Part shown: positions 10,573 through 20,006 of the stretch, piece by piece | How positions within the stretch are numbered: the first letter of the stretch is position 1 | Layout: each line of letters begins with the position of its first letter | From: Archangium sp. | GTDB lineage: Bacteria; Myxococcota; Myxococcia; Myxococcales; Myxococcaceae | Length of the DNA stretch: 64,000 nucleotides | Assembly (NCBI GenBank): GCA_022843845.1 | Contig: JALHMW010000001.1 | Span: 1-64,000 of the forward strand | Reading direction: 5' to 3' | Position numbers and translations under genes: made by a program | Notes under the pieces: model-generated | The model's database searches: none | What the model was told of the DNA's origin: nothing | What the model saw: only the letters and a program-made list of their open reading frames with translations

Positions 10573-12075
10573 ATGCCCGCCACCGCCCTCATCGTCGACG
10601 ACGAAAAGAACATCCTCCTCACGCTGAACCAGGCGCTGCAGCTCGAGGGCTACAAGACGGAGCTCGCGGCCGGCGGCCAGCTGGCGCTCGACGTCATCGC
10701 GAACAAGCCGGTCGACGTGGTGCTGATGGACGTGAAGATGCCCGACCTCGACGGGCTGACGGCGCTCGAGCGGATCAAGGTGCTCCGCCCCGACCTGCCG
10801 GTGATCATGATGAGCGGTCACGGGACGATCGAGACGGCGGTGAAGGCGACGCACCTCGGCGCGCGCGACTTCCTCGAGAAGCCCATCTCTCGCGATCGGC
10901 TGTTGCTGGCGCTGCGCAACGCGCTCGAGCTGTCGCGGGTGGTCGAGGAGCTGAAGGAGCTCAAAGCCGACAGCGGCCGCTTCGACATGCTCGGGCAGAG
11001 CACGGCGATGCAGCGCATCTACGGGGTGATTCAGCGGGCGGCGCCGTCGGAAGGGCGGGTGCTCATCACGGGTGAGAACGGCTCGGGCAAGGAGCTGATC
11101 GCGCGCGCGATTCACCAGCAGTCGAAGCGTCGGAACAAGCCGTTCGTGAAGTTGAACTGCGCCGCGGTGCCGCACGAGCTGATCGAGTCGGAGCTGTTCG
11201 GCCACGAGAAGGGCGCGTTCACCGGAGCGCTGGCGGCGCGGCGCGGCAAGTTCGAGCTCGCGCACGAAGGCACGCTGTTCCTCGATGAGGTCGGTGACAT
11301 GCCGCAGGCGATGCAGGCGAAGCTGCTGCGGGTGCTGCAGGAGGGCGAGCTCGAGCGCGTTGGCGGCAGCGAGACGATCAAGGTCGACGTGCGTGTGATT
11401 GCCGCGACGAACAAGGATCTCGAGCGAGAGATCGGCAACGGGAAGTTCCGCGAAGATCTCTACTTCCGCCTGAACGTGGTGCAGCTGCACTCGCCTCCCC
11501 TTCGTGAGCGCAAAGACGATCTGCACGTGCTCATCGACGCGTTCCTCGAGGAGTCGTGCCGGAAGAACGGCCGCAAGGTGTTGCGCGTCGCGCCCGATGC
11601 GCTGCAGCGAATGCTCGAGCACGACTACCCGGGCAACGTGCGTGAGCTGCGCAACCTGGTCGAGCGGCTCGCGATTCTGTGTGAGGGCCCGCTGGTGACG
11701 ATGACCGACGTCGAGGCGATGTGGCCGCGGCGGAGGGTGGTGGTGGCGCAGGTCGAGTCCGCTCCGGTTCAGCCGTCGTCGACGCCGGTGGTGACGAGCG
11801 CGCCGATGAACATCGCGGTGCCGGTGACGCCGGTTCCGGTGGCGGCGCCGGTGATGCGCTTCCGGCCTGACAAGCCGTTCCGCGATCAGGTGGAAGAAGC
11901 GGAGCGCGAGATCATTCTCGGCGCGCTGTCGTTCACGAAGGACAACGCGACCGAAGCGGCGCGGCTGCTCGATCTCGAGCGCGGGCACTTCTACAAGAAG
12001 ATGAAGTCGCTGGGCCTGAGGCGGGCTGGTGGTGAGACGACGGCGGCTGACGCAGGTGACGCGCCGAGGACCTGA
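10573..12075 (+). CDS. Sigma-54-dependent NtrC-family response regulator
   Basis: The 500-residue protein has a receiver domain (1-120, phospho-acceptor Asp53 in LMDVKMPD, conserved Lys103 in EKP), a central AAA+ domain with Walker A GENGSGKE (167-174) and the sigma-54 contact loop GAFTGA (214-219), and a C-terminal Fis-type helix-turn-helix (about 468-490). It should activate sigma-54 promoters after phosphorylation. An A/V/P-rich linker (about 390-435) separates AAA+ and DNA-binding parts. The ATG at 10573 is preceded by GGAG. In-frame starts further up would run through pal and are rejected. No histidine kinase gene is adjacent, so its partner is unknown. Confidence 0.93.
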   Translation: MPATALIVDDEKNILLTLNQALQLEGYKTELAAGGQLALDVIANKPVDVVLMDVKMPDLDGLTALERIKVLRPDLPVIMMSGHGTIETAVKATHLGARDFLEKPISRDRLLLALRNALELSRVVEELKELKADSGRFDMLGQSTAMQRIYGVIQRAAPSEGRVLITGENGSGKELIARAIHQQSKRRNKPFVKLNCAAVPHELIESELFGHEKGAFTGALAARRGKFELAHEGTLFLDEVGDMPQAMQAKLLRVLQEGELERVGGSETIKVDVRVIAATNKDLEREIGNGKFREDLYFRLNVVQLHSPPLRERKDDLHVLIDAFLEESCRKNGRKVLRVAPDALQRMLEHDYPGNVRELRNLVERLAILCEGPLVTMTDVEAMWPRRRVVVAQVESAPVQPSSTPVVTSAPMNIAVPVTPVPVAAPVMRFRPDKPFRDQVEEAEREIILGALSFTKDNATEAARLLDLERGHFYKKMKSLGLRRAGGETTAADAGDAPRT

Positions 12076-12143
12076 GCGAGGACCGCCGTCTTCACGACCT
12101 CCCTGCCCGAGCGGCGGCGTGGCGTACCGAACGAGCAAACAGG

Positions 12144-12998
12144 ATGGCGGCGTCGATTCTCCGCCAGCACCATGGCGCGATGGTGAAGCGGCGAGCGGTG
12201 TTGGGCATCGATGCAGCGTGGACCGCGGGCCAGCCCAGTGGGGTCGCGCTCGTCGCCGAGACGGACGGTGGGTGGGCGTGCGCTGCTGCGGCTCCCAGCT
12301 ACGCGTCCTTCATTGCGCTCGCACTGAAGGGCACGGCGGTCGATTGGAGCGGACCGCTCGACGCCGGCAGCCCCGACCCACAGTCCCTGAAGAAGGCTGC
12401 CGTCGCCCTTCTTCCTGCGCGCCATGACTTCAGCCTCACGATCACCGTCGACATGCCGGTGTCGAAGAAGGCGATCGTCACTCGGCGGGAAGCAGACAAT
12501 GCCGTCTCACGTCGCTTCGGTGCGGCCGGCTGCGGAACCCACTCTCCGTCTCCCGAGCGGCCGGGGCGAATCGGCGCTGCGCTGACGAAGGGCTTCGGCG
12601 AGCTCGGCCATCGCGTCGCTGCGGTTGGCGATTCCGTCGAAGGCGCGTTGCTCGAGGTGTACCCGCACCCTGCCCTGCTCGTGTTGCTCGGTCGCGACCG
12701 CCGCGTGCCGTACAAAGTATCTCGAAGCCGACAGTACTGGCCGGAAGCGAGCCCGACGGAGCGCGTCGACTTGCTGCTCCGCGAGTTCCGACTGATGCAC
12801 AACGCGCTCGCTGCACGAATCGAGAACGTCGACGTGCCACTGCCCCGCTGGGTGCCGACGCTCTCTTCGCTCAAGCGCTTCGAAGACACCCTCGACGCCC
12901 TCATCTCAGCGTGGGTCGGCATCGAGTGCCTCGAGGGACGCGGAGACGCCTTCGGTGACTCGACGGCCGCCATCTGGTGCCCGCGCGACGCTCGCTGA
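12144..12998 (+). CDS. DUF429 family protein
   Basis: The 284-residue protein shows the DUF429 hallmarks: an N-terminal GIDAAW...PSG motif, a central DMPVSKK motif followed by a basic RRxADN segment, and LLEVYPHPALL. DUF429 proteins are predicted nucleases with an RNase H-like fold; their substrate is not known. ATG 12144 has AGG directly upstream. ATG 12180 would place the GID motif closer to the N-terminus, as usual in the family, and may be the true start. The gene lies 68 bases after the response regulator. Its 3' end runs against a truncated macro-domain fragment on the other strand. Confidence 0.75.
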   Translation: MAASILRQHHGAMVKRRAVLGIDAAWTAGQPSGVALVAETDGGWACAAAAPSYASFIALALKGTAVDWSGPLDAGSPDPQSLKKAAVALLPARHDFSLTITVDMPVSKKAIVTRREADNAVSRRFGAAGCGTHSPSPERPGRIGAALTKGFGELGHRVAAVGDSVEGALLEVYPHPALLVLLGRDRRVPYKVSRSRQYWPEASPTERVDLLLREFRLMHNALAARIENVDVPLPRWVPTLSSLKRFEDTLDALISAWVGIECLEGRGDAFGDSTAAIWCPRDAR

Positions 12999-13007
12999 GT
13001 TCACAGC

Positions 13008-13109
13008 GCCAGCCAGGGTTGCGTTCGCGGCGTTGACGATCGCGTCGACCTCCAACTCGACGATCGAGCCATCGACCACCTCCACCGTCGTCGCTTTCCA
13101 CACGGGCAT
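13008..13109 (-). pseudogene. Macro-domain protein remnant (N-terminal 30 residues only)
   Basis: Reading leftward from an ATG at 13109, with AGGAGG eight bases upstream, the frame gives MPVWKATTVE then VEVDAIVNAANATLAG, the conserved start of ADP-ribose-binding macro domains. The next residues should be the Gly-rich GGGGVDGAIH loop. Instead the frame continues into antisense of the DUF429 gene and loses all similarity. A complete macro domain needs about 170 residues, so the gene has been cut by a deletion or rearrangement whose junction is near 13008, close to the DUF429 stop. The intact ribosome binding site suggests a recent event. Confidence 0.6.
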
Positions 13110-13130
13110 CTCGTCCTCCTGACGTGACAA

Positions 13131-13160
13131 GGCCCGCGCCCCAAAGAAGGAACGCGGGCC
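13131..13160 (-). terminator. Hairpin after the 13179-15017 gene
   Basis: GGCCCGCG (13131-13138) and CGCGGGCC (13153-13160) form a perfect 8-bp stem with a 14-base loop. It lies 18 bases past the stop codon of the minus-strand gene. There is no clear U tract, so it is only terminator-like. Confidence 0.45.
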
Positions 13161-13178
13161 AGAATCACTGCGAGACGC

Positions 13179-15017
13179 TTACTGCACTTCGCTCGCGTCG
13201 ACGGCCGTGGCCACCACCCGAATCTTCACGTGACGGTTCGAGTCGACGATGCCGTTGACCACCCGGTTGGTGACGGCAGGCGGCGAGTAGTACTCGGTCT
13301 TGCCCGGGTCCGAGACCATCGCGCCACGCGCGGCCGCGAGCTCGTCCTGAATGTTCCGCCGCATCCACCCGTTCGCGTAGTCGTTGCGCTTGCCCGCCTC
13401 CATCGTCGCCACCTTCGGCAACTGCGCGAGCGCGTTCGGCACCTTGCCCATCAGCTCCTTCGCGAGGCCCATCAGCGCCGGGTTCACCGTGCCGCCAGGC
13501 GCGAAGTCTTCAGGCTTGCCACCGAGGCCGACGTACAGCGCACCGGTCGTCTTCTGCGACCACTCCGGCAGCTTCGCCGGGTCCGTCGGAGCCCGCGCGA
13601 GCGCCTCGGCGGCCATCATTTCCTGCAGCAGCGGCTTCGCGAGCTTCATGAACTCGTCGTCGCTGATGCCCATGCGCTGCTGAACGACGGGCTTGAAGCT
13701 CAAGATCGCGGCCGAGCTGATCACGCCGCCGACTTCCTTGAACGGCGCGTAGGTCTCCATGAAGTTCTTCACGAGATCGGCGGTCGACTCGGGCTTCCAC
13801 GCCAGCGCGCGGCCCACCGGCAACGGCTCGTAGCCCTGGTACGCGCCCGACTTCAGCGTGCCATCGAAGCGGGCCGCCTGGTGCGCGTCGTACTCGGCCT
13901 TGCTCGGGGCACGAATCTGCTCCGGCTTGAGACCTTCCTTCTTCCACAACGGCTCGAAGTGGGTCTCCTCTGCCGCGGTGAACGGGCGGCCATTCGCGGC
14001 CTCGAACTTCTCCTTGAACTGGCCCCACAGCTTGCTGCCTTCGTCGGCGCCGAAGATCTCTTTGAACGCGTTCTCGTTGTGCGGAACGTTGAGGCCGACG
14101 TTGACGACGATCGTCTTGTGCTCGGCGCAGTACGTGTGCCACTTCGGATCGTCCTTCAGGTACGACTCACCCTTGATCCAGTCGCGGTAGAACATCAGCG
14201 TCGTGTTGAGATCGACCGTCTTGTACGGGTCGTTCTTGTAGTCGGGCGGGAACTTCACGCCGGCGTTCATGACGCTATCGGCCGCGAGCATGTTCTTGTT
14301 CAGCTCGCCCTGTGGCACGCCCGCGAGCGAGATGACCTGCACGTTGGCCGGGTACCCTTTCACCTCCCACGTCTTGCCGTGGTACGTCTCTGGCGAGTTG
14401 GTCGTCTTGCCGCCGCCCACGTACGCGCCGGTATGGGTGTTGCCCATCTCGGTCTTCAGCATGGTGTCGCCGAGCTCCTTGATCGAGCCGGCGTGCTTAT
14501 CGGGCTTGATGTAGGCAATGAGGCTGAAGATGGGCTCGTTGGCCCCGAGCTTCGACTCCTTGCGAATCAGATCGTCCATCGCCTTGTTGCCGGCGGGATC
14601 GTTGTCCTTCACGGGCACCAGGCGCATGCCGACCTTGCCGCCGCCGAGATCGTACTGCATGTCGCGAACGGTGAACTCCTTGCCGGGCCCGCCCATGCCG
14701 GGGAGCTTCACCCTTGTGCTGCCAAAGTCCTCGGCCTTGATGCCGCCGAACGAGTTCTGGAGCACCTCGGGCTTCAGCTTCGCGCCCTCGAACGTCGCCG
14801 TGCCCTTCCTGTGCATCGGCGCGCTCTGCGGAATCTGAATGCGGTTCGACATCGCGTCGCCGGTTCGCGGCGCGCGCCCGCCCGTCGTCGCAGCCGGTGC
14901 CCAGCCAGGCGTCGTCGGCGTGGTCGGCGCGACCGGAGTCGCCGGCCTCGGCGTCGTGGTGGTGGTGGACGTCGTCTGCGGCGTGGTGACGCGGTTGTTC
15001 GAGATCGGACCGGGCAT
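13179..15017 (-). CDS. Large protein of unknown function with possible permuted papain-type (YiiX-like) core
   Basis: The 612-residue protein begins with a Thr/Pro-rich, probably disordered region (residues 9-45) and has no signal peptide or membrane segment. Residues about 155-310 contain NTHTGAYVGGG (His195) followed 100 residues later by HTYCAEH (Cys297). A His in a strand followed by GAYVG and a downstream Cys next to a Glu is the layout of circularly permuted NlpC/P60 (YiiX/YaeF-like) papain-fold enzymes, which act on peptides or lipids. This is inference from motif order only. The rest (310-612) is soluble and unrecognised. The N-terminus resembles those of other myxobacterial proteins made without a Sec signal. 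It is divergent from the Tat-tldD gene; the 187 bases between (15018-15204) hold both promoters. Confidence 0.6.
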   Translation of the reverse strand: MPGPISNNRVTTPQTTSTTTTTPRPATPVAPTTPTTPGWAPAATTGGRAPRTGDAMSNRIQIPQSAPMHRKGTATFEGAKLKPEVLQNSFGGIKAEDFGSTRVKLPGMGGPGKEFTVRDMQYDLGGGKVGMRLVPVKDNDPAGNKAMDDLIRKESKLGANEPIFSLIAYIKPDKHAGSIKELGDTMLKTEMGNTHTGAYVGGGKTTNSPETYHGKTWEVKGYPANVQVISLAGVPQGELNKNMLAADSVMNAGVKFPPDYKNDPYKTVDLNTTLMFYRDWIKGESYLKDDPKWHTYCAEHKTIVVNVGLNVPHNENAFKEIFGADEGSKLWGQFKEKFEAANGRPFTAAEETHFEPLWKKEGLKPEQIRAPSKAEYDAHQAARFDGTLKSGAYQGYEPLPVGRALAWKPESTADLVKNFMETYAPFKEVGGVISSAAILSFKPVVQQRMGISDDEFMKLAKPLLQEMMAAEALARAPTDPAKLPEWSQKTTGALYVGLGGKPEDFAPGGTVNPALMGLAKELMGKVPNALAQLPKVATMEAGKRNDYANGWMRRNIQDELAAARGAMVSDPGKTEYYSPPAVTNRVVNGIVDSNRHVKIRVVATAVDASEVQ

Positions 15018-15204
15018 TTTTCGGGGAACCCCTCGACAGCGAGTGGAAGACTGACGGTTTTACACGCAAGGCCCCCCTGTTGCGCAAACGTGACTCACGC
15101 CCGGCCCGACGCGTCATCGGCGGCCCTGACAAACGTCCGTGACCTCGGGACAACACCCTGAAAAGGCTACCGACAGTCCCGCGCGGTCGTGGCACCTTGC
15201 GCGA

Positions 15205-16773
15205 ATGTCTCCCTGGAGCCGAAGGCAGTTTCTCACCTCGACCGGTCTCGTGGCCGCGTCGGTCATCGCGTCCCGAAGCGGCCTGGCAGAGGCCCGTGGC
15301 CTCGTCGTCGAGCCGCTGCTGCTCGCCGTCGTCGACGCCGCGCTCTCGACGGCGCGCAGAGGCGGCGCGACCTATGCCGACGTGCGCATTCACCGACGTC
15401 GCGAAGAGAACGTGTCGGTGCGCGACGATCACGCCGCCGGCGCAGCTGACTCAGAGCGGTACGGCGTCGGCGTTCGGGTGCTGAAGGACGGCGCCTGGGG
15501 CTTTGCCGCGACGGCGCGCGTCGACCCGGGTGAGGTGAAGCGCGTCGCCCAGACGGCGCTCGGCATCGCGACCGCGAACGCCAGCCTGCGCGCGAAGCCC
15601 ATCGAGCTCGCGCTCGAACCTGCGCACGTCGACGTCTGGCAGACACCGATGCAGAAGGACCCCTTCAAGATCCCCGTCGCCGACAAGCTCGAGCTGCTGC
15701 TCGGCATCTCGAACACGCTGCGAAAGCAGAAGGTGACGTCGTTCTCGTCGGTGAACCTGTCGACGAGGCTCGAGTGGAAGCTCTTCGCCAGCACCGACGG
15801 CGCGCTCATCGAGCAGGCGATCACCCGCATCGGCCCGTCGTACTCGGTCACGCTCGTCAAAGACGGCGACTTCGTCTCACGCGGGTGGGACGGGCAGGCG
15901 CGGCAGGCCGGCTGGGAGTACCTCGCCGAGTCTCGCTTCGTGGAAGACGCCGAGCAGGTCGCCGAGGACGCGCGCGAGAAGCTGGCGGCCGCGCCCGTCG
16001 AGCCGGGCAGGCGTGATCTCATCCTCTCGCCCGAGAACCTGTGGCTCACGATTCACGAGTCCGTCGGCCACCCCACCGAGCTCGATCGCGCGCTCGGAGA
16101 CGAGGCGAACTTCGCCGGCACCAGCTTCGCGACGCCCGACAAGTTGAAGACGCTCCAGTACGCCTCGCCGATCGTCACCCTCTATGCCGACAAGACGACG
16201 CCTGGAGGCCTCGCCACCTGCGGCTACGACGACGACGGCGTGCGCACGGGCAAGTGGAACCTCGTCGAGAAGGGCCGCTTCGTTGGCTACCAGACGACCC
16301 GCGACCAAGCCGCGTGGATTGGCGAGAAGGCGTCGCGTGGGTGTTCGTACGCGCAGGACCACGCGTCGGTGCCCTTCCAGCGCATGCCCAACGTCTCGCT
16401 CCAGCCCGGTGACAAGCCGCTCGGCGTGAAGGACCTGATCGCCGCGACCGACGACGGCGTCTACGTGCTCGGCAACGGGAGCTGGTCGATCGATCACCAG
16501 CGCTTCAACTTCCAGTTCACCGGGCAGATGTTCTACGAGGTGAAGAAGGGCAAGGTGTCGCGCGCCCTGCGCGACGTCGGCTACCAGTCGAACACGCTCG
16601 AGTTCTGGAACGCGTGCGACCTCATCGGCGGCGAGCAGGAGTTCCGCCTCGGCTCGGCCTTCGATGACGGCAAGGGCGAGCCCGCGCAGTCGAACCCGGT
16701 GAGCCACGGCTGCCCACCGACCCGGTTCAAGAAGATCTCGGTCATCAACACGCGCACGAAGAAGGGAGCCTGA
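15205..16773 (+). CDS. Tat-exported TldD-family metalloprotease
   Basis: The 522-residue protein is a TldD homologue, the catalytic partner of TldD/TldE proteases that degrade unfolded peptides and mature some peptide antibiotics. The zinc motif HESVGH followed by a Glu (HExxGHxxE, about residues 284-292) is intact. Unlike cytosolic E. coli TldD, it starts with a twin-arginine signal: SRRQFLTSTG (from residue 5) then a hydrophobic AASVIAS segment and an Ala-x-Ala-like site. The ATG at 15205 is chosen because it places the SRRQFL motif at the normal position; upstream in-frame starts add 22 residues of no known type. The TldE-like gene follows after 3 bases. Confidence 0.88.
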   Translation: MSPWSRRQFLTSTGLVAASVIASRSGLAEARGLVVEPLLLAVVDAALSTARRGGATYADVRIHRRREENVSVRDDHAAGAADSERYGVGVRVLKDGAWGFAATARVDPGEVKRVAQTALGIATANASLRAKPIELALEPAHVDVWQTPMQKDPFKIPVADKLELLLGISNTLRKQKVTSFSSVNLSTRLEWKLFASTDGALIEQAITRIGPSYSVTLVKDGDFVSRGWDGQARQAGWEYLAESRFVEDAEQVAEDAREKLAAAPVEPGRRDLILSPENLWLTIHESVGHPTELDRALGDEANFAGTSFATPDKLKTLQYASPIVTLYADKTTPGGLATCGYDDDGVRTGKWNLVEKGRFVGYQTTRDQAAWIGEKASRGCSYAQDHASVPFQRMPNVSLQPGDKPLGVKDLIAATDDGVYVLGNGSWSIDHQRFNFQFTGQMFYEVKKGKVSRALRDVGYQSNTLEFWNACDLIGGEQEFRLGSAFDDGKGEPAQSNPVSHGCPPTRFKKISVINTRTKKGA

Positions 16774-16776
16774 GCC

Positions 16777-18114
16777 ATGCCCCTCTCCGAGAAGCAGCTG
16801 GGCCTGGCGATGCAGAAGGTGCTGTCGGCCGCGAAGAAGCTGGAGCCGAAGGCCGAGGTCTTCGTCGGGCTCGAATCCTCGAAGCGCGCGCACGTCCGGT
16901 TTGCCCGCAACGAGGTGACGACGGCGGGAGAAGTCGACGAGGCCGCGCTGACGCTCTCGGTGCAGCTCGGGAACAAGGCAGCGACGAGCTCGAGCAACCA
17001 GACCGATGACGCGTCGATCGCGGCGATGGTCGAGCGCACGGTTCGCCTCGCGAAGCTGGCACCTGAGGATCCTGAGCTGATGCCGGTGCTCGGGCCGCAG
17101 AAGGTGGTCCGCAACGAGCTGGCGTTCGATCCGAAGGTCGACGCGCTCGACGCGAAGGGTCGCGCAGGGCTGGTGAAAGACGCGCTGGCGCCGGGGCGAG
17201 AGCTCGCGCTGTCGGCCGCCGGGTTTCTGTTTCAGTGGAGCGGGCTCGTCGGCAAGGCGTCGTCGGCCGGCCTCGTCCAGGTGCACCCGGCGACGGGGCT
17301 GCAGCTGACCGTCACCGCGAGAACGCCCTCGGGCACCGGCTCCGGTCGCGGCCAGTTCTATGGAAGACGGCTCGAGGGGCTCGACGCGCGCGCCGTCGCG
17401 AAGAACGCGTGCGACACGGCGAAGCGCTCCGAGAACCCACGCAAGCTGGAGCCCGGCCGATACACCGTCGTGCTGGAGCCCGCCGCGACCGCCAACTTTG
17501 CCGAGTCGCTGTTGAGTTCGATGGATCAGCGCGTGGCCGACGAGGGGCGCTCGTTCTTCTCGAAGGCTCCGGGCTCGAGCCGAGTCGGAGAACAGCTCTT
17601 CTCACCGCTGGTGACGTTGCGGAGCGATCCGCGCAACACCCGAACGCCCATGCTCCCGTTCGATGGTGAAGGCAGGGCCCTGCAGGCGCAGCCGTGGATC
17701 ACCGCGGGCCGAATCGACGCGCTGGGGGCCTCGCGCTTCTGGGCTGCGAAGACGAAGCGTGAGCCGATCGGCGGGCATGGAGGCTTCGAACTCGCAGCAG
17801 GCACCACGCCTCGCGCGAAGCTCCTCGAAGGCATCACGCGCGGCGTCTTGATCAGCCGCGTCTGGTACACGAACTGGGTCGACGGGCAGACGTTGCTGCT
17901 CACCGGCCTCACCCGCGACGGCACGTTCCTCATCGAGAACGGCCAGATCGTCGCGCCGGTGAACAACTTCCGGTTCAACCAGTCGGTGGCCGACGCGTTC
18001 ACGAAGTGCGACGCGCTGTCGGTCGAGCGCGACGCCGCGAACGACGCCGAGACGGTGACGCCCGCGATGCGGACGCATGAGTTCCTGCTGGCCTCGGTGT
18101 CCGAAGCCATCTGA
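16777..18114 (+). CDS. TldE/PmbA-family protein, partner of the exported TldD
   Basis: The 445-residue protein belongs to the same family as TldD but lacks the HExxGH zinc motif, as expected for the TldE/PmbA half of the heterodimer. It follows tldD by 3 bases and is surely cotranscribed. It has no signal peptide (MPLSEKQLGL start), although its partner has a Tat signal. If the two form a complex they may be exported together on one signal, since Tat carries folded proteins. A second reading is that this copy stays in the cytoplasm. Confidence 0.87.
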   Translation: MPLSEKQLGLAMQKVLSAAKKLEPKAEVFVGLESSKRAHVRFARNEVTTAGEVDEAALTLSVQLGNKAATSSSNQTDDASIAAMVERTVRLAKLAPEDPELMPVLGPQKVVRNELAFDPKVDALDAKGRAGLVKDALAPGRELALSAAGFLFQWSGLVGKASSAGLVQVHPATGLQLTVTARTPSGTGSGRGQFYGRRLEGLDARAVAKNACDTAKRSENPRKLEPGRYTVVLEPAATANFAESLLSSMDQRVADEGRSFFSKAPGSSRVGEQLFSPLVTLRSDPRNTRTPMLPFDGEGRALQAQPWITAGRIDALGASRFWAAKTKREPIGGHGGFELAAGTTPRAKLLEGITRGVLISRVWYTNWVDGQTLLLTGLTRDGTFLIENGQIVAPVNNFRFNQSVADAFTKCDALSVERDAANDAETVTPAMRTHEFLLASVSEAI

Positions 18115-18130
18115 CGAGCCAACGAGAGTC

Positions 18131-18157
18131 ACGTCTGGGGCGGAAGCCGCCCCACGT
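18131..18157. terminator. Strong hairpin between convergent tldE-like and NlpC/P60 genes
   Basis: TGGGGCGG (18136-18143) and CCGCCCCA (18147-18154) pair perfectly around an AAG loop, flanked by ACG/CGT. It lies 17 bases after the tldE-like stop and between two convergent genes, a natural place for a two-way terminator. No U tract follows on either strand. Confidence 0.6.
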
Positions 18158-18256
18158 GTGAGCAATTGTCACGAGCGGGTTTGTCTCTCGGCTGACGAAG
18201 GCCTCGTCGACACATCGGCACTGTCGGCGTCGGTGTTCGGCCAGACGTTCAGCGGC

Positions 18257-18931
18257 TCAGGACAGGCCGGGGATCGTGCCCGCGCGCGTCCACCCACGGC
18301 TCGCGGCGTCGTCGAAGATGTCGGTGCCGAAGCGGCGGCCACGCGCTTCCATCGTGCGGCCGTCGCCCAGGCTGATGGCGATGTGGTTCGGGGTCGCCGG
18401 GGGGTTCCCCGCGCGGAAGAGCAACGCCCCCGGGGTGCGCAGCGCCTCTTCGACCGACATCGGCGTCGTGGCGGCAATCTGAGCGGCGCTCCCGTCGGGG
18501 AAGTTCACGCCCGCGCGACGGGCGGCCCACTCGATCAACTCGGAGCAATCGAACGCGGCCGGGTTGTCGTTGTTCGGGCTGGCCTCGGCGCCGAAGATGT
18601 ACGGCTTGCCGCGCTGGCCCATCGCGTTCCACAGGAACTCCTGCGTGGTGCCGGTGCCGCGACCGTTGGGCGGCTGAACGCCCGAGGTGTCGGTGGTGCC
18701 GTCGACGCGAGGCGGCCGCGCGTCGAAGCCAGAGATGCCGAGCGCGCCAGCCGTCGCCGGCCCCGCGATGCCGTCGACCTGAAGGCCCTGCGACTCCTGG
18801 TACGAGCGCAGCGCGCGCTCCGTGCGTGGCCCGAAAGCGCCATCGAGCGGGCCAGGGCTGAAACCGGCCTCGTTCAACTTCTGTTGGAGGGTGAGAACGT
18901 TCTGTCCAGAGTGACCAATGCGGAGGTTCAT
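18257..18931 (-). CDS. Peptidoglycan-binding (PGB1) plus NlpC/P60 hydrolase
   Basis: The 224-residue protein begins with a PG_binding_1 three-helix domain (residues 3-64, with LQQKLNEAGF and PGPLDGAFGP) and ends in an NlpC/P60 domain (about 95-215). The catalytic Cys129 is in FDCSELIEW and the His183 in PNHIAISLGD. Such enzymes cut the stem peptides of peptidoglycan. There is no Sec signal, as in several myxobacterial hydrolases, so its route out of the cell, if any, is unknown. It stands alone: 189 bases upstream (18932-19120) contain no gene that I can support. Confidence 0.85.
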   Translation of the reverse strand: MNLRIGHSGQNVLTLQQKLNEAGFSPGPLDGAFGPRTERALRSYQESQGLQVDGIAGPATAGALGISGFDARPPRVDGTTDTSGVQPPNGRGTGTTQEFLWNAMGQRGKPYIFGAEASPNNDNPAAFDCSELIEWAARRAGVNFPDGSAAQIAATTPMSVEEALRTPGALLFRAGNPPATPNHIAISLGDGRTMEARGRRFGTDIFDDAASRGWTRAGTIPGLS

Positions 18932-19120
18932 GCTCTCATCTTCGCGCGACTCGATTGAGCGACGTGGGAGGACTTCGCGAACAGGATTTACGCCGTGCGG
19001 TGTTCTCGGCAGAGCTCATGACACGAACCCACATCGACGCCATGAGGAGCTTCAATGAGTTGAGTCGCGCGAAGCTGACAGATCGCCCACGACGTGGCGG
19101 GTCCTTCCCCGGGAGACGCG

Positions 19121-19999
19121 TCACTCCGCCTGATTGGCGAGCACGCGCTTGTAGACGAGCCGGCCGCGGCGAAGCTCCGCGAGCGCCAGCACCTCACCCG
19201 TCGGCGCCGTCACCCGAACCATCGCCTCATCGGGCCTGGCGACCTCGACGACCCCGCCGTGTTTCACGCGCTCGGCCTCGGCCTCGGTCGTCTTCACCTC
19301 GGGCAGAAACGCGAGCGACTCGTCGAGCGTGGCAAGCTTGCCCGCTGCGGCCGCGACGCCCTGCTCGACGAGCTCGGCCAACGGCACGGCCCTGGCGATC
19401 GAGAACGGCCCGCTCTGCGTACGCCGTAAGGCCGTCAGGTGCGCGCCACAGCCCAGCGCCTCACCGATGTCGGCGGCGAGCGTGCGCACGAAGAACCCCT
19501 TGCTGCAGCGCACCGACAGCTTGAGCTCGTCTGACGAGAAGTCGTTCAGCGTCAGCGCGTGCACCGTCACCGGGCGCGCCTCACGCTCGACCTCTTCACC
19601 GGCGCGCGCCAGCTCGTACAGGCGCTTCCCGTCCTTGCGAATGGCCGAGTACATCGGCGGCGTCTGGAGCTGCGGCCCGCGGAACTTCGCGAACACCGCC
19701 TCGAGCCCGTCGCGCGTCAACGCCGGCACCGCGCGGGTGAGCAGCGTTTTGCCCTCGGCGTCGAGCGTGTCGGTGGTGACGCCCAGCTTGACGGTCGCGT
19801 CGTAGCCCTTGTCACCGTCGGTCAGCACCTGGACGATGCGCGTCGCGTCGCCGAGGCAGATCGCCAGCACGCCAGTGGCCATCGGGTCGAGCGTGCCGGT
19901 GTGGCCCGCCTTCTTCACCTTCAGGGCCCGGCGCACCGTCTGGACCACGTCGAACGACGTCGGGCCCTTCGGCTTGTCTACGACGAGCACGCCATTCAC
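19121..19999 (-). CDS. truB: tRNA pseudouridine(55) synthase TruB
   Basis: The 292-residue enzyme makes pseudouridine 55 in the T loop of tRNAs. It has the N-terminal VVDKPKGPTS motif, the catalytic Asp38 in HTGTLDPMATG and the C-terminal PUA-like region. It is the last gene of the rimP-truB operon; rbfA ends 7 bases before its start. Length is normal. Confidence 0.96.
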   Translation of the reverse strand: MNGVLVVDKPKGPTSFDVVQTVRRALKVKKAGHTGTLDPMATGVLAICLGDATRIVQVLTDGDKGYDATVKLGVTTDTLDAEGKTLLTRAVPALTRDGLEAVFAKFRGPQLQTPPMYSAIRKDGKRLYELARAGEEVEREARPVTVHALTLNDFSSDELKLSVRCSKGFFVRTLAADIGEALGCGAHLTALRRTQSGPFSIARAVPLAELVEQGVAAAAGKLATLDESLAFLPEVKTTEAEAERVKHGGVVEVARPDEAMVRVTAPTGEVLALAELRRGRLVYKRVLANQAE

Positions 20000-20006
20000 G
20001 CGCGGG

